DNA of 64,000 bases from JACCXG01 sp963785755 (lineage in GTDB: Bacteria > Acidobacteriota > Vicinamibacteria > Vicinamibacterales > 2-12-FULL-66-21). Both the position numbers and the translations under genes were made by a program. The stretch's first letter is position 1. Every line of letters starts with the position of its first letter. Where the stretch lies: NCBI GenBank assembly GCA_963785755.1, contig CAWAXG010000037.1, forward strand, positions 1 to 64,000. The letters are read 5' to 3'. The notes beneath the pieces are model-generated. The model had not been told where the DNA came from. It saw nothing but the letters and a program-made list of their open reading frames with translations, and made no database searches. Positions 19,114 through 28,076 of this stretch are shown here, piece by piece.

Positions 19114-21999
19114 ATGGCCGCCATCCGCACAGTGAGGCCTGACGTCCCGCCTTTCGCCGGCCCGTTGGACAGCCCGCAACAGCTGTCGCACTACCGGCTC
19201 GTCGAACGCATTGGCGCCGGCGGCATGGGCGTCGTCTATCGCGCGGTCGATACCCGCCTCGATCGGCCGGTTGCGCTGAAGGTGATCGGGCACGTGTCCG
19301 ATCCGGACCGGCGTCAGCGATTCCTCAAGGAAGCGCGCGCCGCGGCCGCGTTCAATCATCCCAATATCGTCACGATCTACGAGGTCGATGCGCACGACGG
19401 CATCGACTTCATCGTGATGGAGCTCCTGTCCGGCGAATCGCTCGACCGCCGCATCCGTCCGGGCGGCCTGCCGCTGGTCGACGCGCTCGGGTATGCCGAG
19501 CAGATCGCGTGCGCGCTGGAAGCCGCTCATGCCGCCGGCATCGTGCACCGCGACATCAAACCGGCCAACGTGATGGTGACGGAGTCCGGACAGGTGAAGG
19601 TCCTCGACTTCGGCGTGGCGAAGGTGCTGGCCGCCGACGTGCCGGATGCGACGACCTTTGCCGCCCCGGATGCGACGGGCCCCGGCGCGGTGCTCGGGTC
19701 GGTTGGATACATGTCGCCAGAGCAGGCGCAGGGCCGGTTCGTGAGTGCGAAGTCGGACGTGTACTCGTTCGGCGTCGTCCTCTACGAGCTGCTGACCGGA
19801 CAACGGCGTGCCGCCGCGCCGTTTGCGCTTCCGGCGCCCTCGAGTGGCACGGGCGCGGAGGCGCCGAACGCTGCGCGCAGGAGCTTTCCCGCCGCACTGA
19901 TTGCCCTCACAGACGAGTGCTTCTCGCTGGATCCGAGCGGGCGTCCCGAGATGCGTGACGTGCACCGTCGCCTCGGCGCGATTCGGCGAGCCCTCACGGG
20001 CCGCGGTCGAGACCTCCTGAGGCGACCGGCTGTCAGCATCGCCCTGCTCGTCTGCGTAACCGCGATCGCGGCCGGCGCCTTCTATTGGTGGTTCTCGGGT
20101 CGCGACGTGCGCGCCGCCCGGGCCCGCATGCCCGAGATTCTTTCGCTCGCCGAGAAGCACGATCTGGATGGCTTCTACCGCGCCGCCCGGACTGTGGTTC
20201 CTCTCTTGAAGGACGACCTGCACCTGCGCAACCTCTGGATCAACCAGACGATGAACGCGAGCTTCGACAGCCGTCCTTCTGAGGCTGAGGTGTGGGTGAA
20301 GGGGTACGAGGCGATCGATCGTGAATGGATACCGCTCGGCCGTACCCCGATCAAGGAAGCGCGTGTCCCATTCGGTCCCGGGCGCGTGAGGATCGCGAAG
20401 GCTGGTTACGACCCCATCGAAGCGCCGTTGAATCCGTTCGGCGCGACCTACGCGCTCGATCAAGTCGGCTCGACGCCGGAAGGCATGGTCCGCGTCGCCA
20501 GGAGCGCCGTCGGATTGCCAGGATTGCTGCCCGATCTCCGCGATTTCTGGATCGACAAGTTCGAGGTCACCAACAGGCAGTTCAAGACGTTCGTCGATGC
20601 CGGCGGGTATCGGCGTGAGGATTTGTGGAAGCAGCCGTTCGTCGAGGACGGCCGCACGCTGCCGTGGGCCGAGGCGATGACCAGGTTCCGCGACAAGACG
20701 GGCCGCCCCGGACCGTCCACGTGGGAGCTCGGTAATTACCCGCAGGGAGAGGCGGACGTGCCAGTGGCCGGCGTGAGCTGGTATGAAGCGGCCGCCTACG
20801 CTGAATTCGCCGGCAAGTCGCTGCCGACCATGATCCAGTGGCGCGCGGCGGCCGGGTTGGACGGCTTCGCGCGGAACTTCGGGCAAATCCTGAGGCTGAG
20901 CAACTTCGGTGAGAAGGGGCCCTCCGCCGTCGGCCGTCACAATGGGCTGGGCGCCTCCGGCGCCTACGACATGGCCGGCAACGTCAAGGAGTGGTGCTGG
21001 AACGAGTCAGGCACCGGCCGGATGATCCTCGGCGGCGCCTGGAGCGAGCCAGCCTACATGTTCGATTCGGTCGACTCGCAGCCGCCGTTCCAGCGGCTGC
21101 CGCAGTACGGATTCAGGCTCGTCAAGAACATCGAACCGCAGCCCGCCCGCTTCTATGACCCGTTCGTCCGGCGCGTGCGGGACTACGCGAAGGAAACGCC
21201 TGTCGGCGATGACGCCTTTGCCGTGATTCGCAGGCTGTATGCCTACGACCCGCTGCCGCTCGATGCCAAGGTCGAGGGGGTCGAGGAGACGCCCGACTGG
21301 CGCAAGGAGACGATGACGATCAGCGCGCCGTACGGTGATGAACGCATCATCGTCTATTTGTACCTTCCGCGGTCGCCGCCGCCGTACCAGCCCGTGATCT
21401 TCGCCGCGGGAGGCGACGCGCAGCTGCTGCCGTCGAGCAGCAACCTGAGACTGACCGAGACGGACTTCGTGGTACGCAGCGGGCGGGCGCTGGTGTATCC
21501 GGTCTACAAAGGCACGTACGAGCGAATCGTCAAGACCGTCGGACCGAATACCGGGCGCGAGATCGCGATTCAGCGCGGCAAGGACCTGCAGCGCGTCGTC
21601 GATTTCATCGAGTCGAGACCCGACCTCGATCGTCAGCGCATCGGCTATTACGGGCTCAGCCTGGGCGCCTATCACGGCCTCATCGGCACGGCGATCGAGC
21701 CGCGGATCAAGGCGAGCGTGCTGGCGGGCGGTGGTCTCGTCATGTGGTCCCCGCCCCCGGAAATCGATCCCTTCAACTTCGCGCCTCGCATCCGCGTGCC
21801 GACGCTGATGATCAACGGGCGCACCGACTTCCATTACCCGATGGAGACGGCCCAGCTGCCGCTGTTCCGATTGCTCGGCGTGCCGCCCGAGCACAAGCGC
21901 CACGCGCCGCTGCAGGGCGGACACATCCCCGACAATCTGAACGACGTGCTGCGCGAGGCGCTCGACTGGTTCGACCGCTATCTTGGGCCGGTGCGCTGA
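19114..21999 (+). CDS. Ser/Thr kinase fused to FGE-fold domain and alpha/beta hydrolase
   Basis: 961 residues from ATG 19114 (a GTG at 19087 is also in frame). Residues ~27-290 are a kinase domain: glycine loop GAGGMGVV, K56, catalytic D147 in HRDIKPANV, and D165 in DFG. One membrane helix (about 307-328, IALLVCVTAIAAGAFYWW) puts the rest outside the cytoplasm. Residues ~390-450 resemble a PEGA domain. Residues ~460-690 have the formylglycine-generating-enzyme (SUMF1/EgtB) fold (SWYEAAAYAEFAGKSLPTMI; GAYDMAGNVKEW; LGGAW) but lack the active-site cysteines, so a binding role is more likely than catalysis. The C-terminus is a dienelactone-hydrolase-like domain with nucleophile S849 in GLSLG, D in NGRTDFHYP and H in GGHIP. 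It could couple ligand binding or hydrolysis outside the cell to phosphorylation inside. Confidence 0.88.
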   Translation: MAAIRTVRPDVPPFAGPLDSPQQLSHYRLVERIGAGGMGVVYRAVDTRLDRPVALKVIGHVSDPDRRQRFLKEARAAAAFNHPNIVTIYEVDAHDGIDFIVMELLSGESLDRRIRPGGLPLVDALGYAEQIACALEAAHAAGIVHRDIKPANVMVTESGQVKVLDFGVAKVLAADVPDATTFAAPDATGPGAVLGSVGYMSPEQAQGRFVSAKSDVYSFGVVLYELLTGQRRAAAPFALPAPSSGTGAEAPNAARRSFPAALIALTDECFSLDPSGRPEMRDVHRRLGAIRRALTGRGRDLLRRPAVSIALLVCVTAIAAGAFYWWFSGRDVRAARARMPEILSLAEKHDLDGFYRAARTVVPLLKDDLHLRNLWINQTMNASFDSRPSEAEVWVKGYEAIDREWIPLGRTPIKEARVPFGPGRVRIAKAGYDPIEAPLNPFGATYALDQVGSTPEGMVRVARSAVGLPGLLPDLRDFWIDKFEVTNRQFKTFVDAGGYRREDLWKQPFVEDGRTLPWAEAMTRFRDKTGRPGPSTWELGNYPQGEADVPVAGVSWYEAAAYAEFAGKSLPTMIQWRAAAGLDGFARNFGQILRLSNFGEKGPSAVGRHNGLGASGAYDMAGNVKEWCWNESGTGRMILGGAWSEPAYMFDSVDSQPPFQRLPQYGFRLVKNIEPQPARFYDPFVRRVRDYAKETPVGDDAFAVIRRLYAYDPLPLDAKVEGVEETPDWRKETMTISAPYGDERIIVYLYLPRSPPPYQPVIFAAGGDAQLLPSSSNLRLTETDFVVRSGRALVYPVYKGTYERIVKTVGPNTGREIAIQRGKDLQRVVDFIESRPDLDRQRIGYYGLSLGAYHGLIGTAIEPRIKASVLAGGGLVMWSPPPEIDPFNFAPRIRVPTLMINGRTDFHYPMETAQLPLFRLLGVPPEHKRHAPLQGGHIPDNLNDVLREALDWFDRYLGPVR

Positions 22000-22041
22000 T
22001 CAGGTAGACGCGTTAGAAGTGGGGAGTTGCTCCAGAGCGCC

Positions 22042-24189
22042 CTACGCTGACAATCCGATCGTCGCGGCGAACGCCGGCCAGCGCGGCGAGGCCCGCAGCA
22101 TCGGGCCGTACGGACCGCCGACGAGGATCATCATCAGGAACGGGTGGTGCTGCCCGGCAAGCGAGGCCAGATAATCGAACGCGCGATCCATCTCGCCGCT
22201 CGCGAGGTGATAGAGCGCGAAATCCAGGGCGTGCCCGTACTCGTTCGGATCGCCTACTGTTCGGAGCAGCGCCGCGGACTGGTCGTCGTCTCCGTTGCGG
22301 CGCAAGAGACCTGCGAGCAAGCCCTTCGGTCCCGTATTCCACGGGGCGCGCGATATGGCGCGTTCTGCAAACGCGATCGCCGTCTGGAGCGGGGTGTTCG
22401 GCACGTCGAGCGCGAGCAGCGTGTACTGTGCCGCGAACTCCGGATCGAGCTCCGCGAGCCGTTGTGCCTCGCGCGCCGCGGCCGCCAGCCGTCCAGCTGA
22501 GCGCAAGCACGCGACAAGCCCGACCCGCATGATCAGGTTGAGCGGATCCTCCTGCAGCGCGCGCTCGTGCTCCGAAACCCCCTCGTCGGCGCGGCCGACG
22601 AACCGCAGATAGAAGTAGCCGCGCACGTGTCGAAAGCGCGGCGTGATTACGCCTGTCGCGGCGCCCTGCTCGAAATGACGTTCGGCGGCCTGCCAATCGT
22701 AATCGTAGGTGCTGGCGCAGATGCCGAGCCAGGCGTGAGCTTCGGCGAGCGACGGGTCGAGGGCCAGCGCGCGCTGTGCCGCGGGCCGTACCAGGTCGGC
22801 GGCCGCGCGCGCGTCGGCGCCGGTGCCGCTGGCGCGAATGTGGAACAACTCGGCGAGGCCGAGATGCGGAAGGGCAAAGCCGGGATCGAGCGCAATCGCC
22901 TGTTCGTCGTACTTGCGCCCCTGTTCGAAGAAGTCCGGGTCGAACCTCCAGATGCGATGCCGGGCCATCAGATACGCTTCGTAGGCCTCGACGCCCGGCG
23001 TCTGCGCCCGGGGCGACGGCGCGCGGCCACCGAGCCTGCCTCGCAGCTCGTGAACGATCGCCGAGGCGATGTCGTCCTGCACGGCGAACACATCGGCGAG
23101 CTCACGGTCGTAGCGATCCGACCACAGCTGACAGCCGTCACCGGCGCTGATCAGCTGCGCCGTGACCCGGACCCGGTTCGCCGCCCTGCGCACGCTGCCC
23201 TCGAGAATCGTGTTCACTCCGAGGGCGTCGGCAATCCGGCCGATCGGCACGTTCTGCCCTTTGAAGGCAAACGCAGACGTCCGCGCGATGATTTTCAGTC
23301 CGGGCACCCGCGCCAGCGCGTTGATGATCTCCTCCGTCAGGCCGTCGCTGAAATACTCCTGCTCGCGATCCGAGCTCAGGTTCGCAAATGGCAGCACCGC
23401 GATCGACGGGACGTCGGGGCGGGCCGACGAGGCTTCCTCGAGCGCCAGCCGCAGTTCGGCCGCGCTCTGATACCGGCGCGCCGGCGATTTCTCCAGGCAG
23501 CGCCTGACGATGCGGGTGAGCGGTTCGGGCGCCTGCAGCGCCGGGGGGTCGTCACGCAGAACCGCGGCCAGCGTCTCGGACGTTGAGTGAGCGTCGAAGG
23601 CGCGGCGTCCCGAGAGCATCTCGTAGAGGACGGCGCCAAAGCTGAAGATGTCCGACCGCGTATCGGCCGGCTTGCCTTGCACCTGCTCGGGCGCCATGTA
23701 GTACGGCGTGCCCGTGATCGTGCCCCCGACCGTCATGGTGGCATCGGGTGCGGACGCGTCGTGAACGGATGCGATGCCGAAGTCGAGCAGCTTGGCGCGC
23801 CCGCCGCTGACCAGGACGTTCGCCGGCTTCAAATCGCGATGGGTGATCCCTTTGCCGTGAGCCGCTTCGAGCGCGCTGACGATCTGGAGCCCGAGGCGTG
23901 TGGCCTCGGGGGGATCGAGCGGTCCGCTCAGCGTCGTGCCCTCGAGGTACTCCATGACCAGGTAGTCGGGTCCGATGTCGTGCAGCGTGCAGATGTGCGG
24001 GTGATTCAATGCGGCGATCGCCCGGGCTTCGCGGGCAACCGCCTCACTCCGCACCTGCACGCGCTTGATCGCGACGAACCGGTTGAGCCGTTCGTCCCTG
24101 GCCTTCCAGACCTCGCCCATGGCGCCGGCGCCGATCCCGCTCAGGAGGGTGTACGGCCCGATCCGGGCGCCGGGCTGCCAGGTGCACAT
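22042..24189 (-). CDS. Soluble Ser/Thr kinase with TolB/FlgO-like domain and TPR repeats
   Basis: 715 residues. Kinase domain about 12-250: loop GIGAGAMGEV, K42, D119 in HRDLKPANV, D137 in DFG, then APEQ. Residues ~261-390 (SIAVLPFANLSSDREQEYFS, then DGLTEEIINALARVPGLKII) match the adenylate-cyclase/TolB-N-like module that often precedes TPRs. The remaining ~320 residues are helical repeats (RHIRASGTGADARAAADLVR; LAEAHAWLGICAS). No membrane helix separates the domains, unlike the PD40 kinases in the window, so it is probably cytoplasmic. Substrates unknown. It converges on the fused kinase at 19114-21999, from which it is separated by only 42 bases. Confidence 0.88.
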   Translation of the reverse strand: MCTWQPGARIGPYTLLSGIGAGAMGEVWKARDERLNRFVAIKRVQVRSEAVAREARAIAALNHPHICTLHDIGPDYLVMEYLEGTTLSGPLDPPEATRLGLQIVSALEAAHGKGITHRDLKPANVLVSGGRAKLLDFGIASVHDASAPDATMTVGGTITGTPYYMAPEQVQGKPADTRSDIFSFGAVLYEMLSGRRAFDAHSTSETLAAVLRDDPPALQAPEPLTRIVRRCLEKSPARRYQSAAELRLALEEASSARPDVPSIAVLPFANLSSDREQEYFSDGLTEEIINALARVPGLKIIARTSAFAFKGQNVPIGRIADALGVNTILEGSVRRAANRVRVTAQLISAGDGCQLWSDRYDRELADVFAVQDDIASAIVHELRGRLGGRAPSPRAQTPGVEAYEAYLMARHRIWRFDPDFFEQGRKYDEQAIALDPGFALPHLGLAELFHIRASGTGADARAAADLVRPAAQRALALDPSLAEAHAWLGICASTYDYDWQAAERHFEQGAATGVITPRFRHVRGYFYLRFVGRADEGVSEHERALQEDPLNLIMRVGLVACLRSAGRLAAAAREAQRLAELDPEFAAQYTLLALDVPNTPLQTAIAFAERAISRAPWNTGPKGLLAGLLRRNGDDDQSAALLRTVGDPNEYGHALDFALYHLASGEMDRAFDYLASLAGQHHPFLMMILVGGPYGPMLRASPRWPAFAATIGLSA

Positions 24190-24229
24190 GAGGCTGAGAT
24201 TCTAGCGAGAAGGCCTTCCCACGACCCGG

Positions 24230-24838
24230 TTACGCCTGAATGTACTTCTCGAAGACCGCGCTGTAGTCGCGGCCGCCGAAGCGATCGAGCACGACGGTGT
24301 TCAGATTCTCGAGCAGCGCGTTGTACTGCTTGACGATCGAATCCTCGGTGACCGCCGTGTTGACCTTGTACATCGCCGAAATCGCGTCGAGCGTCCGCAC
24401 GGCGTTCGCGCGCGCCTGCTCGTTGCGCTCCTGCAGCCGCGAGATCATCGACAGGGCCTTGTAGATGTCCTTGAGCGACTCGAGAAAGCTCTTGCGCACG
24501 TCGATGCTGAAATGGAGGTCATCGACGTAGAACTTCAGCTCGACGTCCATGTCGATGGTTCCGGCAGTCTCGATGGTCACGCGCGTGATGCGATGCGCGC
24601 CGTACTCGTAGCGCTTGATCGTGCGCTTCGACGAGACCGCCGAGTCGCCGTCGACGTGCGTAAGCCCGAAATTGGTGAAGCAGTACTCGTCCTTCTTCGA
24701 TTTGATCAGAAAGAAAATCTTCTCGCCGTCTTCCCTGAACAGGTAGTCGTCGGCGTCGACCTTGTGGTAGTCGTCGGGCGCGATGATGACGCCGACGTCA
24801 CTGATTCCGAGGGCCTCGGCAGCAAGCTTCTTGAACAC
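24230..24838 (-). CDS. Bacterial PH-domain protein, YvbH-like
   Basis: 202 residues from GTG 24838, which has a perfect AGGAGG six bases upstream. The protein starts MFKKLAAEALGISDVGVI and contains a bacterial PH domain (YLFREDGEKIFFLIKSKKDE, SKRTIKRYEYGAHRITRVTI) followed by a helical extension (KSFLESLKDIYKALSMISRL) as in Bacillus YvbH. Richer in charged residues than its neighbours. Such proteins are probably ligand- or membrane-binding scaffolds; no enzymatic motif is visible. It stands alone, divergent from the TonB-dependent receptor at 25023. Confidence 0.85.
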   Translation of the reverse strand: MFKKLAAEALGISDVGVIIAPDDYHKVDADDYLFREDGEKIFFLIKSKKDEYCFTNFGLTHVDGDSAVSSKRTIKRYEYGAHRITRVTIETAGTIDMDVELKFYVDDLHFSIDVRKSFLESLKDIYKALSMISRLQERNEQARANAVRTLDAISAMYKVNTAVTEDSIVKQYNALLENLNTVVLDRFGGRDYSAVFEKYIQA

Positions 24839-25022
24839 GTGTGTCCTCCTGTCGTCAGACCGTGAATTCTATCGCGAAGGGGATTTCACCCGCACGTCGC
24901 GGAACCGTTCCGCTGCTGGCAATCAGGACACACCGACTCGAGGCACGTCGATTGCTTTGTGTGGTCTCATTAGGCAGGCCTGCCGGAGATCGATGCGAGA
25001 CGGCAGGATAATGAGAGGTTCC

Positions 25023-27545
25023 ATGACCTCCTTCCGCACAAGATGCGGCTCGAGGGACCCACGTGGTTGTTGCACGATCATCGCGATCGTGGTCGCGGTG
25101 ATGTGCGCCCTCGCTCGTGTCGACGCGGCGAGCGCTCGTCCACCTGAAGTCGGTGGACGTGCGCAGCAGGCCGTCGCCGGTCCGGGCCGTGTCGCGGCCA
25201 CTATCACGGTCCTCGAGGGCACGGTGCACCTTGCCGGTGTAGACGTCGAGCTGCGGTCGGCAGCCGACAGCTTCGTCGTCGCCAAAACCACGACCGACGG
25301 GGCCGGGCAAGTGACGTTCCCGGACATTCCCGCCGGTCGCTACATCATCAGAGCGTCGCGTCCGGGATTCACGTCGACCGATTCGGCGCCGTTTGATGTG
25401 CGCTCCGGTGAGCTCGCCCAGGTGCTGGTGGATATGCACCTGACCTTTGTCGTGCCTGCCGTGGAAGTCAGAGCGCCGACATCGCCGACACAGAGCGTGC
25501 AGCCGGTGTCGACGAGCGACATGCTCGCGGGATCCGTCCTCGACATCGCCCCTCTCGAGGGGGACGATTTCCAGAGTCTGCTGCCGCTCCTGCCAGGCGT
25601 CGTGCGTGGTCCGGACGGCCGGTTGCGGCCAAAGGGCGGACAATCGACGCAGGGGGCGCTCCAAATCAGCAGCGCGAGCCTGGTCGATCCGTCGTCAGGT
25701 GAGTTCGACCTTCAACTGCCAGGACAGAGCGTGGAGTCAGTCGAGCTGCTCGCCAACCCGTTCGCCGCGGAGTACGGGCGGTTTTCGACGAGTCTCGTGC
25801 AGATTCGCACCAGGCGCGGCACGAACGACTGGACGTTCAAACCAGGCAACCTCGTGCCACGGTTCCGCAAGGGATTCAGCGGCGTGCGGGGATTCGAACC
25901 GCGCTTCTCGATCGGCGGACCGCTCAAGAAAGATCGCGTGTTTCTCGCGCAGGACGTCCAGTTCCGTTACGTCGCCGATCCGGTCAAGAGCCTCCCCGAC
26001 GAGCCCGACATCACGCTGACGAGTTTCGATTCGGTGAGCCGGATCGACGGTGTGCTGTCGCCTCGTCATACGCTCGGCGGGCTCGCGGTCGTGTTTCCGC
26101 GCGAGATCGAGCACCTCACGATGAATACCTTCCGTCCGCCGGAGGTCACACCCGATTTCAACCAGAGCGGCCTGTCGGTGGGCGTCCAGGATCGTTTCGC
26201 GCTGTCGTCGAACATGGTGCTCGAAAGCACGTTGGCCACGCGGTTCTTCGAGATTAATACCGGCACGGAGGGCCTGGAGCCGATGGTGTACGCGCCACAA
26301 ACGCAGGCAGGCAGCTTCTTCAACGATCAGGAGCGCGAAGTCCGAAGCGTTCAGTGGGTCGAAACGCTCTCCTTCTCGACCGACAAGTGGCACGGACAGC
26401 ATTTGTTCAAGGTCGGACTCGACCTGCAGGACTCGGGCTACGTCGGCACCAGCGAGAGCCGTCCGGTCGAGATCCGTCGGCTCGACGGCACGCTGGCCGA
26501 GCGCACGGTCTTCGGCGGCACGACGGCGCAGGACGTGACCTCCCTGGAGATTGCCCTCTTCGCTCAGGATCGCTGGCGGATCGGCTCGCGCCTGACGGCG
26601 GAGTTGGGCCTTCGCATGGATCGGGAAGACGTCATCGAGCGCGTCAACTGGTCGCCGCGCGGCGGGGTGTCGATCGCCGTACTGCCGGAAGGACGCGCGA
26701 TCCTCCGCGGCGGCATTGGGAAGTTCAGGCAGCGGACGCCGCTCAACGTCGGAGCCTTCGCTCACTTCGAGCCGCGTGTGGTCACGCGGTTCGGCGCCAA
26801 CGACCAGCCGCTGGGTCCCGCGATCACCTTCACGAACGTTGCGGCGCCCGATCTTCGCACGCCCGAATCAGTCGCCGGCAACGTCGAATGGAACCAGCGA
26901 TTCGGGCGCCGGGTGCTGATCAAGGGCAATTACCTGAAGCGGGTCGGGTCTCATCAGTACATTCTCGAACCGGCGCCGTCACGAGGCGAGATCCTGCTGT
27001 CGAGCACCGGCGCCTCACGCTATTGGGAGCTCGAGCTCACGGGACGCTATCTCGGTGGGGAACGCCGGGACATCACGGTTTCATACGTCCGGTCTCACGG
27101 GGTTGCGGATCTGAACAACTACGATCAGTTCTACGGCAACCTCCGCAATCCCATTCTTCGGCCGAATGAACAAAACCTCATCCCCACCGACGTGCCAAAC
27201 CGGCTGATTGTCCGCGGCATGATTGGTCTGCCTGGCAAATGGGATCTCGCTCCGGTGATCGAGATCCGCACCGGATTTCCATGGTCGGCGGTTGACGAGT
27301 TTCAGGACTTCGTCGGTTCCCGCAACCGCAGCGGACGCCTCTCAGCCGTGAGAACGCTGGACTTCTCCGCCTCTCGTCCGTGGCGGTTCGGCAAATACCG
27401 CTTCCGCGCCGGGATCAAGGTGCACAACGTGTTCGGCGCGAACGCCGAACGCGACGTGCAGAACAACATCACCTCGCCCGAATACGGTCAGTTCTTCAAC
27501 CCGCTCGAGCGCTCGATTGGATTCATCCTGGGATCAGCCAGATGA
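25023..27545 (+). CDS. TonB-dependent receptor-like outer-membrane protein
   Basis: 840 residues from ATG 25023, which has GAGAGG about four bases upstream; ATG 25011 is an alternative. An N-terminal hydrophobic stretch (IIAIVVAVMCALARVDAASA) serves as signal peptide. Residues ~45-140 form a carboxypeptidase-regulatory-like domain (VDVELRSAADSFVVAKTTTD, FPDIPAGRYIIRASRPGF). A plug-like region follows (ANPFAAEYGRFSTSLVQIRT) and then a beta-barrel (RFSIGGPLKKDRVFLAQDVQ; VLIKGNYLKRVGSHQY) ending near PLERSIGFILGSAR. Related in design to the receptor at 6381-9686 but shorter and clearly diverged. Ligand unknown; no enzyme gene sits directly next to it. Confidence 0.85.
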   Translation: MTSFRTRCGSRDPRGCCTIIAIVVAVMCALARVDAASARPPEVGGRAQQAVAGPGRVAATITVLEGTVHLAGVDVELRSAADSFVVAKTTTDGAGQVTFPDIPAGRYIIRASRPGFTSTDSAPFDVRSGELAQVLVDMHLTFVVPAVEVRAPTSPTQSVQPVSTSDMLAGSVLDIAPLEGDDFQSLLPLLPGVVRGPDGRLRPKGGQSTQGALQISSASLVDPSSGEFDLQLPGQSVESVELLANPFAAEYGRFSTSLVQIRTRRGTNDWTFKPGNLVPRFRKGFSGVRGFEPRFSIGGPLKKDRVFLAQDVQFRYVADPVKSLPDEPDITLTSFDSVSRIDGVLSPRHTLGGLAVVFPREIEHLTMNTFRPPEVTPDFNQSGLSVGVQDRFALSSNMVLESTLATRFFEINTGTEGLEPMVYAPQTQAGSFFNDQEREVRSVQWVETLSFSTDKWHGQHLFKVGLDLQDSGYVGTSESRPVEIRRLDGTLAERTVFGGTTAQDVTSLEIALFAQDRWRIGSRLTAELGLRMDREDVIERVNWSPRGGVSIAVLPEGRAILRGGIGKFRQRTPLNVGAFAHFEPRVVTRFGANDQPLGPAITFTNVAAPDLRTPESVAGNVEWNQRFGRRVLIKGNYLKRVGSHQYILEPAPSRGEILLSSTGASRYWELELTGRYLGGERRDITVSYVRSHGVADLNNYDQFYGNLRNPILRPNEQNLIPTDVPNRLIVRGMIGLPGKWDLAPVIEIRTGFPWSAVDEFQDFVGSRNRSGRLSAVRTLDFSASRPWRFGKYRFRAGIKVHNVFGANAERDVQNNITSPEYGQFFNPLERSIGFILGSAR

Positions 27546-27614
27546 CGGCAGCGCAGCCAGACACGTCACCAACACGGCTTGAAAACCGGTAGCGCGACGG
27601 CGAATACTTCGCCG

Positions 27615-27986
27615 ATGCCAGACAAGCGGGCCGCCGCGCGCCAGTCTCCGGACGTGTTCGCCGCCGTGAGAGACGCCGGCCTCGAACTGGCCGGGGTCGA
27701 AGCCACCACGAAGTACGACGGATCACCGGTACTGAAAGTCGGCGGCGCCTTCATGGCCGGCCTCGCCATGCACCCTTCGGCCGAACCGGGTACGCTCGTC
27801 GTCCGCGTCGATCTCGACGCACGGCAATACCTCCTCGAGGACGCGCCCGACACGTATTACCTGACCGATTACTATCGAAGCCATCCGGTCGTGCTGGCGC
27901 GGCTGTCGCGACTGGATCGGGCCGCCCTGCGCGACCTGCTCTCGGTGTCGTGGCGGCTGACTCGGCTGAAGGGACAAAAAGGTTAA
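27615..27986 (+). CDS. MmcQ/YjbR family protein
   Basis: 123 residues from ATG 27615 (the frame is open from a TTG at 27579). The pattern VEATTKYDGSPVLKVGGAFM, LVVRVDLDARQYLLEDAPDT, YYLTDYYRSHPVVLARLSRL and a C-terminal DLLSVSWRL is typical of the MmcQ/YjbR family, small proteins with a double-wing fold thought to bind DNA or ligand; the precise role is not established. It follows the TonB-dependent receptor by about 70 bases on the same strand. Confidence 0.85.
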   Translation: MPDKRAAARQSPDVFAAVRDAGLELAGVEATTKYDGSPVLKVGGAFMAGLAMHPSAEPGTLVVRVDLDARQYLLEDAPDTYYLTDYYRSHPVVLARLSRLDRAALRDLLSVSWRLTRLKGQKG

Positions 27987-28076
27987 GCGCGAAATGTTGA
28001 ACGGGCTCACAACCAATGCACCCGCCCTCGCCGTCTAAGCATGGACCTGCCGGCATCGGCGTAGCGGAGCGTTGAG

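Noticed and set aside
18694..20940. Minus-strand open frame of 748 codons opposite the fused kinase
   Set aside because: It is the antisense of two well-supported genes, rich in Arg, His and Gly, and without domain signature.
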